A stretch of 61,166 nucleotides of DNA from Pseudomonadota bacterium (GCA_020161615.1 JAIUPD010000017.1:1-61166); one strand, 5' to 3'. Numbered from the stretch's first letter, positions 8,886 to 18,033 are shown. Notes: generated from the letters alone by a model not told the origin. Numbers and translations: made by a program.

Positions 8886-9425
8886 TCAGTCGAGGCTGGT
8901 CTCGGTCGGGGCCGTCGCGGGGCCGGCGGGTTCGGCCCAGCGGGCCGCGAGGTGGATGAGGATGATGATCATCGACACGGGCACGATCACCGCGATCCAG
9001 ACCATGGCGATGCCCAGCGTATCCATGGTCAGCGCCGCCTGCCGCGCCAGATAGCCGCGCGCAAGCCCGCCCCTGAGGCCCATGAAGCAGAACCAGACCA
9101 CCGGCAGCACGAAGGTCAGGACCGCGGCGCTGTGGATCGCCTCGGCCAGCCAGCCCAGCCAATGCGGTCGGGCGGGAAAGACGCTGGCCATCAGCACCGC
9201 GTCGGCGCGGGTCTTGAAGGAGAGTGTCGCGCCCAGAAGCCCGGTCCAGACCATCATGTAGCGCGCCACATCCTCGGTCCAGACCGGCGGCGAGGCGAAG
9301 CCGTAGCGCGCGACGACCTGGATCATCACGGTGACGAACATCCCCGCCACCGCCGCGACCGCGACGCCGCGGGCGAGGGCATGGAGGGTGTTGCTGAGGC
9401 CGATAAGGGCGTTGCGCATCGTCAT
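8886..9425 (-). CDS. TRAP transporter small permease (DctQ type)
   Basis: A 179-residue inner membrane protein with four predicted membrane segments (about residues 15-35, 52-68, 92-112, 135-158) and the family signature VIQVVARYGF followed by WTEDVARYMMVW. It bridges the substrate-binding protein and the large permease of a Na+-dependent TRAP uptake system. It is the last gene of the operon amidase, large permease, binding protein, small permease, an M-P-Q order unlike the P-Q-M order of the other three systems in the window. A strong GC hairpin separates it from the binding protein gene. Confidence 0.9.
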   Translation of the reverse strand: MTMRNALIGLSNTLHALARGVAVAAVAGMFVTVMIQVVARYGFASPPVWTEDVARYMMVWTGLLGATLSFKTRADAVLMASVFPARPHWLGWLAEAIHSAAVLTFVLPVVWFCFMGLRGGLARGYLARQAALTMDTLGIAMVWIAVIVPVSMIIILIHLAARWAEPAGPATAPTETSLD

Positions 9426-9446
9426 CTCTGTCGAAGAAGCTTGGTC

Positions 9447-9470
9447 GCGCGCCCCTCGCGAGGCGCGCGC
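9447..9470 (-). terminator. GC-rich hairpin between TRAP binding protein and small permease genes
   Basis: An almost self-complementary 24-base stretch around CCTCGCGAGG with GCGCGC flanks; one mismatched pair. It lies between the binding protein stop (9481) and the small permease start (9425). The likely role is to protect the upstream mRNA and lower expression of the membrane subunit; there is no T-run, so it probably is not a full terminator. Confidence 0.5.
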
Positions 9471-9480
9471 GGGGCCGCGG

Positions 9481-10455
9481 TCAGCGGCTGGCGGCGGCGA
9501 TCGTCTGCCAGCGGGCCACGTCGGCGGCCGGCATCAGCCCGGATTCGTAGACCGCCTGCGAGCGGCTGCGGAAGGCCTCGCGTTCCTCGGCGGTCAGGCG
9601 CTGCACGGTGACGCCGGCGGCTTCCAGCGCGGTGAGCGAACTTTCCGAAACCTCGGCCAGCCAGGCCGCGGTGGCGGCATTGGCGGTTTCGACCGCGGCA
9701 TCGACGGCGGCGCGTTCGCCCTCGTCCAGTCCGTCGTACCAATAGCGCGAGGCGAGGATCGCGCGCGCCGGGATGATCACGCCCGCATCGGCGTAATTCC
9801 TCACGAAATCGGTCTGGCCGAAGCTGATCGGGACGAAAGGCGAATTCAGATAGCCGTCGATCACCCCGGTCTGCAGCCCGGCCGGGACCTCGCCCCAGGG
9901 CACGATGGTGCCGCTGCTGCCCCAGGCCTCGTACATGGCGATCTGCGCGTCATCGAGGGCGCGCATCCTCAGCCCCGCCATGTCCTCCGGCCGGCGGATG
10001 GCGGCGGTGGTGGTGATGATGCCCGAGGAGGGACCCAGTGGCACCACGGCCAGAAGCATCGCATCCTGGGCGCCCAGCGCCTCGTTCACCTGGTCCAGGA
10101 CCTGCCCCTCGGTCAGGGCGCGTTGCAGATGGGCGGCGTCGTCGAACAGATAGGGCAGCCGCAGGCCGTAGATGAAGGGATCGAGCTGGGCCACGACGCG
10201 GATGTCCGAAAGCGAGACCTCCAGAAGGCCGGTGGTGATCTGGTCGAATTTCTCGGCCTCGTTGCCGACCGCGTCGCGGGGCATCTCGCGCACGTCGAAC
10301 CCGGCCTCGGTCAGCGCCTGGGCGAAGGCATGGGCCCAGTTGTACGAGCCCGAGGTGGCAAGGTCGGGCGCGGTATCGAGGGCGATCTTCACCTCGGCGG
10401 CGGCCGGGGCGGCGGATGCCAGCAGGGCCGCGAGGGCCAGGGCCTTGAGTTTCAT
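9481..10455 (-). CDS. TRAP transporter substrate-binding protein (DctP type)
   Basis: A 324-residue periplasmic protein. The start is the ATG at 10455, with GGAGGAG 7 bases upstream; it gives a clean signal peptide (MKLKALALAALLASAAPAAA, cleavage near residue 20). Family hallmarks follow: VSLSDIRVVAQLDPFIYGLRLPYLF, the arginine block GLRMRALDD that contacts the substrate carboxylate, and VPAGLQTGVIDGYLNSP. The substrate is probably an organic acid, and the adjacent amidase suggests an amide or the acid released from one. It lies between the large and small permease genes. Confidence 0.92.
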   Translation of the reverse strand: MKLKALALAALLASAAPAAAEVKIALDTAPDLATSGSYNWAHAFAQALTEAGFDVREMPRDAVGNEAEKFDQITTGLLEVSLSDIRVVAQLDPFIYGLRLPYLFDDAAHLQRALTEGQVLDQVNEALGAQDAMLLAVVPLGPSSGIITTTAAIRRPEDMAGLRMRALDDAQIAMYEAWGSSGTIVPWGEVPAGLQTGVIDGYLNSPFVPISFGQTDFVRNYADAGVIIPARAILASRYWYDGLDEGERAAVDAAVETANAATAAWLAEVSESSLTALEAAGVTVQRLTAEEREAFRSRSQAVYESGLMPAADVARWQTIAAASR

Positions 10456-10478
10456 GTCTTCTCCTCCCATGAAAGCGT

Positions 10479-11762
10479 TCAGTTGACGGAAAACCCGGCC
10501 AGTCGCGGCAGGGCGAGGCTCAGTTCGGGCCAGTAGCCCAGCGCCAGCAGCAACAGGATCTGCACGGCGATGAAGGGCAGCGCGGCATAGGCGAGGCGCC
10601 AGTAATTGAGGTCGGTCAGCGCGGCGACCACGACCAGGCATTTGCCCAGGGGCGGCGTGATCAAGCCCACACAGAGGTTGAAGCAGAGCACGATCCCCAG
10701 ATGCACCGGGTCGATCCCCTGCGCCACGGCCTGCGGCACGAAAAGCGGGATCAGCAGGGTCATCGCCACCGGCGTGTCCATGAACATCCCCGCGACGAGG
10801 AAGATGGCGATCAGAAAGAACAGGTAGCGGCTGCCGGTCAGGCCGATGGAATTGACCCAATCGGCCAGAGCCTCGGACCAGCCCATCTGCCCGGCAAGGA
10901 AGCCCAGGACCGAGATGGCGGCGAGGATGATGAAGATCGTGCCGGTCATCCGCGCGGTGGTTTCCAGCGCCTCGACCAGCATCTTGCGGCTGAGGCCGTT
11001 GTAGAAATGGCCGGCGATCAGCGCGAAGAGGACGGCGATGGCCGAGCCCTCGGTCGGGGTGGCGAGGCCGAGGACCAGCGAACCGAGGATCACCACCGGC
11101 AGCAGCAGCGCCGGCGCTGCCCGCTTCAGGCTGGGCCAGAAGCGCGGCAGGTCGGGCGAGGCGCCGCCCGGGTGGTTGCCGATCCGCGCCAGCACCGAGT
11201 TCAGGACCAACAGCGCCAGCGCCAGCAGGATCCCTGGCACGATGCCCGCGGTGAAGAGCGCAGCGACCGAGGCGCCGGTCAGCCCGCCGTAGAGGATCAT
11301 GATGATCGAGGGCGGGATGATCGGGCCGATCATCGACGAGGCGGCGGTGATGGCGCCCGCGTAATAGGGGTTATAGCCGCGCTCGACCATCTCGGGGACG
11401 AAGGTGCGCGACAGCGCGGCGCTGTCGGCGATGGCCGAGCCCGAGATGCCGGCGAAGAACACCGAGGTCAGGATGTTGACATGCCCCAGCCCGCCGCGGA
11501 ACCGGCCGACCATCGACAGCGCGAAGTCGATCAGGCTGCGGGTGACACCGGCGCGGGTCATGATCTCGGCCGTCAGGATGAAGAGCGGCATCGCCATGAA
11601 GGCGAAGACATCGAGCTGGGCGAAGATCCGCTGCGGCAGGATCGACAGGAATTGCGCCTTGCCGACCATCAGGAACGAGATGACCGAGACCGCGCCCATC
11701 AGATAGGCAAAGGCGGTCCCGCTGATCAGGAGGAGGATAAAGACGAAGGGGGTCAGCCACAT
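10479..11762 (-). CDS. TRAP transporter large permease (DctM type)
   Basis: A 427-residue, multi-spanning inner membrane protein that carries the Na+/substrate path. Typical blocks are VGRFRGGLGHVNI, SGSAIADSAAL, the hairpin AASSMIGPIIPPSI, and GLITPPLGKCL near the end. It follows the amidase gene by 12 bases and precedes the binding protein gene by 23, so one transcript is likely. Confidence 0.93.
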   Translation of the reverse strand: MWLTPFVFILLLISGTAFAYLMGAVSVISFLMVGKAQFLSILPQRIFAQLDVFAFMAMPLFILTAEIMTRAGVTRSLIDFALSMVGRFRGGLGHVNILTSVFFAGISGSAIADSAALSRTFVPEMVERGYNPYYAGAITAASSMIGPIIPPSIIMILYGGLTGASVAALFTAGIVPGILLALALLVLNSVLARIGNHPGGASPDLPRFWPSLKRAAPALLLPVVILGSLVLGLATPTEGSAIAVLFALIAGHFYNGLSRKMLVEALETTARMTGTIFIILAAISVLGFLAGQMGWSEALADWVNSIGLTGSRYLFFLIAIFLVAGMFMDTPVAMTLLIPLFVPQAVAQGIDPVHLGIVLCFNLCVGLITPPLGKCLVVVAALTDLNYWRLAYAALPFIAVQILLLLALGYWPELSLALPRLAGFSVN

Positions 11763-11774
11763 ATCCGCATTCCC

Positions 11775-13292
11775 TCAGACGGCGGTGGAGATCGGCGGGG
11801 TGAAGCGCAGGGCATGGAGGGGCGGATGCGTCACGATGGAGCGCAGATCGACCCGGCTTTGTGCCAGGCGGTCGTCATCGGGACGCGGGCGCGCCGTCTC
11901 GGGCTGGCGGGCAAGCGCGGCTTCAAGCGTGCGGGCCACGCCCAGGAGTGCCGCATCGCCGCGCACCGGTCCCAGCACTTGCAGGCCGAACGGCAGGCCG
12001 CTGCCGTCGCGCCCCGCGGGCAAGACGATGGCCGGTCCGCCGGTCAGCGAGCCGCGATAGGTCAGGGCCAGCCAGCGGTAATAGATGTCCATCTCCTGCC
12101 CGTCGATCCGCTCGGCATGGCCTTGCGTCCAGGGAAAGGCCGAGACCGGCGCGGTGGGCAGCAGGATGGCGTCCAGCCCCGCGATCCGGGCGTTGAAGGC
12201 GCGCAGGATCCGGGTCTGTTCGGCATGGGCCCAGGCCCGGTCGGCCAGCGAGAAGCTGAGGCCCAGCGCCACATTGCGGTGGATGAAAGGGCCGAAATCC
12301 TCGGGGTTTTCGCGGATCGCCTGGCCGAAACCGGCGAGGAAACTCTCGGCCCGCAGGATGTCGAAGGTGCGGTCCATCTGGCCGAGGTTCAGGTCCACCG
12401 GGCGGCATTCGGCGACCTGGGGGGCAAGCGCGGCGATCCGGGCGCGAAAGGTCGCGCGGATGTCGGGATCGACGGGGGCGCCGCCGAAATCCTCGCTATA
12501 GCCGAGGCGCAGATCCTGCAGCGGCTTCGCGGGCAGCCGGTCGAAGCGCGCAGGGTCCGAGGGCGCCGACAGCGGATCGTCCGGGTCGAAGCCGTGGCAG
12601 GCGCGCAGCATCAGCACGAGATCGTCGACATTGCGCGCCATGGGGCCCAGGACCGAGATCCCCGACCAGCCCAGCGGCCGCGTCGGATGGGCGATCACAT
12701 CGACCGAGGGACGGAAGCCCACGACACCGCACAAGGCGGCGGGCAGACGCAGCGAACCACCGGTATCGGAGCCGGTGCACAGGGGCAGCAGATCCGCCGC
12801 CAGCGCCGCGGCCGAACCGCCCGACGAGCCGCCGGCGGTCAGCCGCGGATCGAAGGGATTGCCGGTCGCGCCCCAGACCGGGTTGCGGGTATTGCCGCCC
12901 GCGCCCAGCTCGGGAACGTTGGTCTTGGCCAGCACGATGGCCCCCGCCGCCCTGAGCCGCGCCACCATCGGCATGTCGCGGGTCGGCAGATGGCCCCGCG
13001 CCCGCGGGCTGCCGTGGGTGGTCAGCAGATTGGCCGTGTCCTGCAAGTCCTTGACCCCGATGGGCAGCCCGTCCAGCAGGCCCATCGGCTTGCCCTCGCG
13101 CCAGCGCCGGGTCGATTGCGCCGCCTGGGTGACGGCGCTTTCGCTGTCAAAGGCGGTCAGCGCGTTGATCCGCGGATTGATGGCCGAGATCCGCGCCAGG
13201 CAGGCCTCGAGAAAGGCGCTGGGCGTCAGCGACTGATCCGCGAACCGGGCGACAATCTCTGTCGCCGGACATGATGGTGGGCCGCTGGCCAT
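11775..13292 (-). CDS. Amidase-signature hydrolase
   Basis: A 505-residue amidase-signature enzyme that hydrolyses carboxamides or related amides in the cytoplasm. The catalytic triad is complete: Lys81 (GVKDL), cis-Ser156 (GGSSGGSA) and nucleophile Ser180 (GSDTGGSLRLPAA), with the standard 24-residue spacing between the serines. It is the first gene of an operon with a TRAP transporter and lies just after a LysR gene on the same strand. The context suggests an imported amide is cleaved to an acid plus ammonia or an amine; the substrate cannot be read from sequence. Confidence 0.9.
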   Translation of the reverse strand: MASGPPSCPATEIVARFADQSLTPSAFLEACLARISAINPRINALTAFDSESAVTQAAQSTRRWREGKPMGLLDGLPIGVKDLQDTANLLTTHGSPRARGHLPTRDMPMVARLRAAGAIVLAKTNVPELGAGGNTRNPVWGATGNPFDPRLTAGGSSGGSAAALAADLLPLCTGSDTGGSLRLPAALCGVVGFRPSVDVIAHPTRPLGWSGISVLGPMARNVDDLVLMLRACHGFDPDDPLSAPSDPARFDRLPAKPLQDLRLGYSEDFGGAPVDPDIRATFRARIAALAPQVAECRPVDLNLGQMDRTFDILRAESFLAGFGQAIRENPEDFGPFIHRNVALGLSFSLADRAWAHAEQTRILRAFNARIAGLDAILLPTAPVSAFPWTQGHAERIDGQEMDIYYRWLALTYRGSLTGGPAIVLPAGRDGSGLPFGLQVLGPVRGDAALLGVARTLEAALARQPETARPRPDDDRLAQSRVDLRSIVTHPPLHALRFTPPISTAV

Positions 13293-13393
13293 CGTTCCCC
13301 GCTTGCGGACCGACTGATCCGCGCCTCCTCCAAACCTGGGGTTTTGATAGGCGGGATCGGCGCACAGGAATAATGAAACTTCCCGCCGGAACC

Positions 13394-14338
13394 TTAACCA
13401 AAGGGAATGGTCTTGCCTCGCGCGACCTGCAGCAGGCAGCGGCGGAACAGATCGACGCTGCCGTTGGTCTCGACCACCTCGGGCTTCCAGAAGCAGCGGG
13501 CCTGGGACAGCAGGCCCGCGGTATCCAGTGGTAGGATGACCAGATCGCCCCGCGCGGCATGGGCGACGGCCTGGCTGCGCGGGAAGAGGCCCAGCACCCG
13601 TGTCTGGCGCAGGACCTCCAGATTGAGCGACAGCGACGAGGAGGCGACGACATTGGTCGGCGGGACCAGCCCGTGCCCGGCGAACATCGCATCGACCGCG
13701 CGGCGCGCCACCGAATTGGCCTGCGGCAGGATCCAGGGGCAGGTCGCCGCCTGCGCCCAGGTGACGCGCTCCTGATGCGCCAAGTCGTGATCGCGGCCGG
13801 TGACGACGACGATCGGCTCCTCGAAAAGCACGGCCTGCGCGACCTCGGCAATCTCGGTCGGGTGCCAGATCCGGGCGATCAGCAGGTCGATCTGGCCCGA
13901 TTCCAGCAGCGGATAGAGCGAGACGAAATGCCCCTCGGTGATCGAGACGCTGGATTGCGGGGCGCTGGATTTGAAAAGCGCGATGGCGCCGGGCAGCAGG
14001 CTGGGCGCGACCGAGGATACTGCCCCCACCTGCACCGAGCCCGAGACGCCGCTGGCCATGGCCTCGATATCGAAAGCGGCGCGGTCGATCTGGGCGAGAA
14101 CCGCGCGGGCATGATCGGCCAGACGCTCGCCGATGGGGGTCAGGAACAGGCGGTTGCGGTCACGGGTGACGATGGGCTGGGCGACGATCTCTTCAAGTTC
14201 GTTGATCTGTTTGGAAACCGCCGGCTGGGTGACATTGAGCGCCTGCGCCACCCGCGCCACCAGCTTCAACTCTGCCAGACCCGCGATGACCCGCAGGTGA
14301 CGCAGGCTGAGCTGCTTCTTGAAATTGTCCTGTTGGAT
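13394..14338 (-). CDS. LysR-family regulator, unusual start
   Basis: A LysR regulator of about 315 residues with HTH VARVAQALNVTQPAVSKQINELE and an inducer domain from SGSVQVGAVSSV. The start is hard to place. The first standard start codon in frame is a TTG at 14269, but the normal LysR N-terminus (SLRHLRVIAGLAELK) is encoded in frame upstream of it, as far as about 14338, where an ATC codon follows GGAGGG by four bases. No ATG or GTG exists in frame there. So either ATC (a rare start) or another non-standard codon is used, or a point mutation has removed the start. It lies upstream of the amidase/TRAP operon on the same strand and is its probable regulator. Confidence 0.8.
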   Translation of the reverse strand: MQQDNFKKQLSLRHLRVIAGLAELKLVARVAQALNVTQPAVSKQINELEEIVAQPIVTRDRNRLFLTPIGERLADHARAVLAQIDRAAFDIEAMASGVSGSVQVGAVSSVAPSLLPGAIALFKSSAPQSSVSITEGHFVSLYPLLESGQIDLLIARIWHPTEIAEVAQAVLFEEPIVVVTGRDHDLAHQERVTWAQAATCPWILPQANSVARRAVDAMFAGHGLVPPTNVVASSSLSLNLEVLRQTRVLGLFPRSQAVAHAARGDLVILPLDTAGLLSQARCFWKPEVVETNGSVDLFRRCLLQVARGKTIPFG

Positions 14339-14434
14339 GGCGCCCTCCGCACCCGCGGCCGCAGTTCGCAGCCGATGAAAACGAAAACCGCAAACGGGCG
14401 CAATGCCGTTGTCCCCTGCCCCGCCCGGCCAAGC

Positions 14435-15103
14435 CTACAGCGCGCCCGGCGCCTTCGGCCGGACCTCGGCCAGCAGGGAATCGACGATCTGCCGCCGCAG
14501 CGCCCTCTGGCCGTCCTCGGAAAATACCGCCTCGCCGAAGAGCGCGGAAAAGGTCGGCCGGTTCGAGACGTTGAAGAAGCTCAGCGCACTGATCTGCCAA
14601 TGCAGGGCGATCGGGTCCAGCCCCTTGCGGAACAGGCCCTCGGCCTCGCCCCGGCGGCAGATGTCGCGCAGCTTCTCGATGGCCGAGACGTTCATGTTGC
14701 GGATCACCGCCGAGGCGGCGAGGCTTTCGGCGTTGTGGATGTTCTCGATCATCACCATGCGGATGAAATCGGGATTGCTGCGGTGGTGGTCGAAGGTGAA
14801 GGCGACCAGCCGGGCCAGCGCCTCGTCCGGGGGCAGCGTGCCGAGGTCGAGCTGATCCTCGCCGGCGCGCACCTTGGCATAGGCGGCTTCGAGCGCGCGC
14901 ATGTAGAGGCCCATCTTGTCGCCGAAATAATAATAGATCATCCGCTTCGAGGTCTGGGTCCGCGCCGCAATCTCGTCGATTCGCGCCCCGGACAGTCCGC
15001 TTTCGGCAAAAACCGCGATGGCGACGCGCAGGATGTCCTCCTGCACGGCCTCGGGGTTCTGTTTCCAGCTTCGCCGGGTCCCCTCGCTGGCGCCTGAAGT
15101 CAC
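14435..15103 (-). CDS. TetR-family transcriptional regulator
   Basis: A 222-residue repressor-type protein. The start is the GTG at 15103 preceded by GAGGAGGAAA; codons further upstream in frame are not protein-like. The HTH spans about residues 28-62 (SGARIDEIAARTQTSKRMIYYYFG, the classic TetR YYYF ending), and the C-terminal ligand domain is helical. It is divergent from the hydroaromatic acid operon, with 148 bases between the starts, and is the first candidate regulator of it. Similar TetR proteins are seen next to catabolic shikimate dehydrogenases, so the ligand may be shikimate, dehydroshikimate or protocatechuate; this is inference. Confidence 0.88.
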   Translation of the reverse strand: MTSGASEGTRRSWKQNPEAVQEDILRVAIAVFAESGLSGARIDEIAARTQTSKRMIYYYFGDKMGLYMRALEAAYAKVRAGEDQLDLGTLPPDEALARLVAFTFDHHRSNPDFIRMVMIENIHNAESLAASAVIRNMNVSAIEKLRDICRRGEAEGLFRKGLDPIALHWQISALSFFNVSNRPTFSALFGEAVFSEDGQRALRRQIVDSLLAEVRPKAPGAL

Positions 15104-15182
15104 GGATTTTCCTCCTCTATCCCGCTTCGCAGGCGAGACTAGCACAGGGCACTGGGCGCGGACAGGCACCAAATTAACTGTC

Positions 15183-15210
15183 TGGTATATTCTCTTGCAA
15201 AATTGTACCA
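15183..15210. promoter_or_regulatory. Candidate operator in the tetR/hydroaromatic operon promoter
   Basis: Inverted arms TGGTATA (15183-15189) and TGTACCA (15204-15210) match at six of seven positions and lie in the only AT-rich stretch of the divergent promoter. A TetR dimer site here would cover the start region of both genes. Confidence 0.4.
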
Positions 15211-15251
15211 ACTGTTACATTAAAGGAGAAAGCAGCTGGGAGGGGACCCGC

Positions 15252-16124
15252 GTGCATCGTCAGCAGAACCCGGCCGGGGAAGCGTTCCGCGTGGGCCTGA
15301 TCGGGCGCGGCATCCAGAAATCGCGCACCCCCGGCATGCACGAGGCCGAGGGACGGGCGCAGGGGCTGGCCTATCGCTATGACCTGTTCGATACCGCCGC
15401 GGGCACGCCGGACGATCTGGCCGCGATCCTCGACCGGGCCGAGGCCGAGGGCTATGCAGGCCTGAACGTCACCTATCCCTACAAGCGCGCGGTGATGGCC
15501 TTGATGGACACGCTGTCGCCCAATGCCCAGCGGGTCGGCGCGGTCAATACCGTGGTCTTCCGCCACGGGCGGCGGCAGGGGCACAACACCGATGCCTGGG
15601 GCTTTGCCGAGGGCTTCCGGCGCGGCCTGCCGGGGGCGCGGCTGGACAGGGTGCTGCTTCTGGGCGCGGGCGGGGCGGGCGGCGCGGTGGCGCATGCGCT
15701 GGTGGATCTGGGTGCGCGGCAGCTGCTGATCCGCGATACGGCGCGGCCCGTAGCCGAGGCGCTGGTGGCCTCGATCAACGCCCATGCCGCGGCCGAGATC
15801 GCCCAGGTCACCGAGGACGGGATCGCCGAGGCCGATGGCATCGTCAATGCCACGCCGGTGGGCATGCTGGCCCTGCCCGGCACGCCGCTGGACCTTCACC
15901 GGCTGCAGGCCCGGCATTGGGTGGCCGATATCGTCTATGTACCGCTGGCGACGGCGCTGCTGACCGGCGCGGCGGCCCGGGGCTGCCGGACGCTCTCGGG
16001 CGAGGGGATGGCGGTGTTTCAGGCGGTCCGGGCCTTCGAGCTGTTCACCGGCCGCCCGGCCGATCCCGAGCGGATGCGCGCCACCTTCCACCGGCTGGGC
16101 GCGGCCGGGGAGGTGCGGGCATGA
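15252..16124 (+). CDS. Catabolic quinate/shikimate dehydrogenase
   Basis: Oxidises shikimate to 3-dehydroshikimate and probably quinate to 3-dehydroquinate. 290 residues from a GTG at 15252 with GGGAGGGG upstream. It has the catalytic Lys78 in NVTYPYK, Asp114 in NTDAWG, and a Rossmann loop GAGGAGG at 138-144. Two features mark a catabolic rather than biosynthetic enzyme: the N-terminal GLIGRGIQKSRTPGMHE pattern, and the acidic residue after the second strand (Asp162 in LIRDTA) where NADP-dependent AroE has an Asn-Arg-Thr, which suggests NAD. The stop overlaps the next start by four bases (ATGA), so it is translationally coupled to the dehydratase. Confidence 0.88.
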   Translation: MHRQQNPAGEAFRVGLIGRGIQKSRTPGMHEAEGRAQGLAYRYDLFDTAAGTPDDLAAILDRAEAEGYAGLNVTYPYKRAVMALMDTLSPNAQRVGAVNTVVFRHGRRQGHNTDAWGFAEGFRRGLPGARLDRVLLLGAGGAGGAVAHALVDLGARQLLIRDTARPVAEALVASINAHAAAEIAQVTEDGIAEADGIVNATPVGMLALPGTPLDLHRLQARHWVADIVYVPLATALLTGAAARGCRTLSGEGMAVFQAVRAFELFTGRPADPERMRATFHRLGAAGEVRA

Positions 16125-18025
16125 AGACCGGCATCGCCACCGTCTCCATCTCCGGCAATCTGGAGGAGAAGATCGTCGCCATCGCCGCCGCGGGCTTCGA
16201 CGGGATCGAGATCTTCGAGCAGGATTTCATCGCCGACGCCCGCTCGCCGCGCGAGGTCGGGCGGCGGATCCGCGAGGCCGGGCTTGACCTGCTGCTGTTC
16301 CAGCCATTTCGCGATTTCGAGGGGTTGCCGGGTGATCTGCGCCGCCGGGCCTTCGACCGGGCCGAGCGCAAGTTCGACCTGATGCAAGAGTTGGGGACCG
16401 ATCTGGTGCTGGTCTGCTCCTCGGTCCATCCCGAGGCGCTGGGCGGCATCGACCGCTCGGCCGAGGATTTCGCCGAACTGGGCGCCCGGGCGGCGAAACG
16501 CGGGCTGCGGGTGGGTTACGAGGCGCTGGCCTGGGGCCGCCATGTCAACGACCACCGCGACGCCTGGGAGATCGTGCGCCGGGCGGATCAACCGAATGTC
16601 GGGCTGATCCTGGACAGTTTCCATACGCTCGCCCGTGGCACCGATCCCGACACGATCCGCCGCATTCCGGGCGACCGGATCTTCTTTGTCCAGCTGGCCG
16701 ATGCGCCCCGGATCGAGATGGATCTGCTCTATTGGTCGCGGCATTTCCGCGCGATGCCCGGCGAGGGCGATCTGGACGTACTGGGCTTCATGCGGGCGGT
16801 GATGGCCACGGGCTATGCCGGGCCGATCAGCCTGGAGATCTTCAACGACCAGTTTCGCGGCGGCAAGACCAAGCAACTGGCGCGGGACGGTTACCGCTCG
16901 CTGGTCGATCTGATGGACGGGGTGCGCCGGGCCGAACCGGGGCTGCGCGTGGACCTGCCGCCGATGCCCGCGCCGGTACCGCCGCAGGGCACCGCCTATG
17001 TCGAATTCGCCACCCGCGGCGCCGAGGCCGAGGCGCTGGCGGCGACGCTCTCGGGCCTGGGATTCGTGCAGACCGGGCGGCATCTGGCCAAGGACCTGAC
17101 GCTCTGGCAGCAGGGCGAGATCCGGCTGGTCCTGAACCACGAGCGGACCGGCCATGCCGAGGCGATCTTCACCACCCACGGCACCAGCGTCTGCGATCTG
17201 GGCCTGAGCGTCGCCTCGGCCAGGGACACGCTGGAACGCGCCCGGGCGCTGGGGGCCGAGGTCTTCGACCAGCCGCGGGGACCGGCCGAGATGGCGATCC
17301 CGGGGATCCGGGGCCTGGGCGGCTCGGTGCTGCATTTCCTCGATGACAGTAGCGGCCTGGGCGATGTCTGGGCGCGCGAATTCGGCGCCGGGTCGGGCCC
17401 CGTGCCGGGGGTCGGGCTGCGCCGCGTCGATCACATCGCCCAGACCATGAGCTATGACGAAATGCTGTCCTGGTCGCTGTTCTATACCTCGCTCTTCGCG
17501 ATGAAGAAGGCGCCGATGGTCGATGTCATCGACCCCGACGGGCTGGTGCGCAGTCAGGCGGTGGCGGCGCCTGACGGAGAGTTCCGCATCACGCTGAACG
17601 GGGCCGAGACGCATCGCACGCTGGCGGGCGCCTTCCTGGCCGAGAGTTTCGGCGCCATCGTCCAGCATCTGGCCTTCGCCACCGACGACATCCTGACCAC
17701 GGCCGAGGCGCTGGTCGCGCGCGGGTTCGAGTCCTTGCCGGTCTCGGCCAATTACTACGACGACCTCGCCGCACGCTTCGACCTGCCGCCCGGGCAGATC
17801 GCGCGGCTGAGGGCGCTGAACCTGTTCTACGACGCCGACGGCCGGGGGGGCGAGTTCCTGCAACTCTACTCGCGGCCTTTCGCACCGGGACATGGCGCAC
17901 ATGGGCTCTTCTTCGAGATCGTCGAGCGGCGCGGCGGCTATGACGGCTATGGCGCCGCCAACGCGCCGGTGCGCATCGCCGCGCAGAAGCGGCTGGGGCG
18001 GCCCAAGGGCATGCCCTCGGCCTGA
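16121..18025 (+). CDS. quiC: 3-Dehydroshikimate dehydratase, two-domain bacterial type
   Basis: Converts 3-dehydroshikimate to protocatechuate. 634 residues. Residues 1 to about 280 form a TIM barrel of the sugar phosphate isomerase type, with metal ligands Glu134, Asp165, Gln191 and Glu239 visible in GYEALAWG, ILDSFH, FFVQLAD and SLEIFND; these are the positions described for the Pseudomonas enzyme. About residues 290-634 resemble 4-hydroxyphenylpyruvate dioxygenase, with a candidate iron triad His438 (VDHIAQ), His516 (QHLAF) and Glu578 (EFLQLY). The second domain's role is not settled in the family. The ATG overlaps the dehydrogenase stop. Confidence 0.93.
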   Translation: MKTGIATVSISGNLEEKIVAIAAAGFDGIEIFEQDFIADARSPREVGRRIREAGLDLLLFQPFRDFEGLPGDLRRRAFDRAERKFDLMQELGTDLVLVCSSVHPEALGGIDRSAEDFAELGARAAKRGLRVGYEALAWGRHVNDHRDAWEIVRRADQPNVGLILDSFHTLARGTDPDTIRRIPGDRIFFVQLADAPRIEMDLLYWSRHFRAMPGEGDLDVLGFMRAVMATGYAGPISLEIFNDQFRGGKTKQLARDGYRSLVDLMDGVRRAEPGLRVDLPPMPAPVPPQGTAYVEFATRGAEAEALAATLSGLGFVQTGRHLAKDLTLWQQGEIRLVLNHERTGHAEAIFTTHGTSVCDLGLSVASARDTLERARALGAEVFDQPRGPAEMAIPGIRGLGGSVLHFLDDSSGLGDVWAREFGAGSGPVPGVGLRRVDHIAQTMSYDEMLSWSLFYTSLFAMKKAPMVDVIDPDGLVRSQAVAAPDGEFRITLNGAETHRTLAGAFLAESFGAIVQHLAFATDDILTTAEALVARGFESLPVSANYYDDLAARFDLPPGQIARLRALNLFYDADGRGGEFLQLYSRPFAPGHGAHGLFFEIVERRGGYDGYGAANAPVRIAAQKRLGRPKGMPSA

Positions 18026-18033
18026 GGTGGCGA

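Noticed and set aside
10701-13274. 857-codon plus-strand frame across the amidase and permease genes
   Set aside because: Arg/Gly/Asp/Gln-rich shadow without domains; both real genes on the minus strand are well supported.
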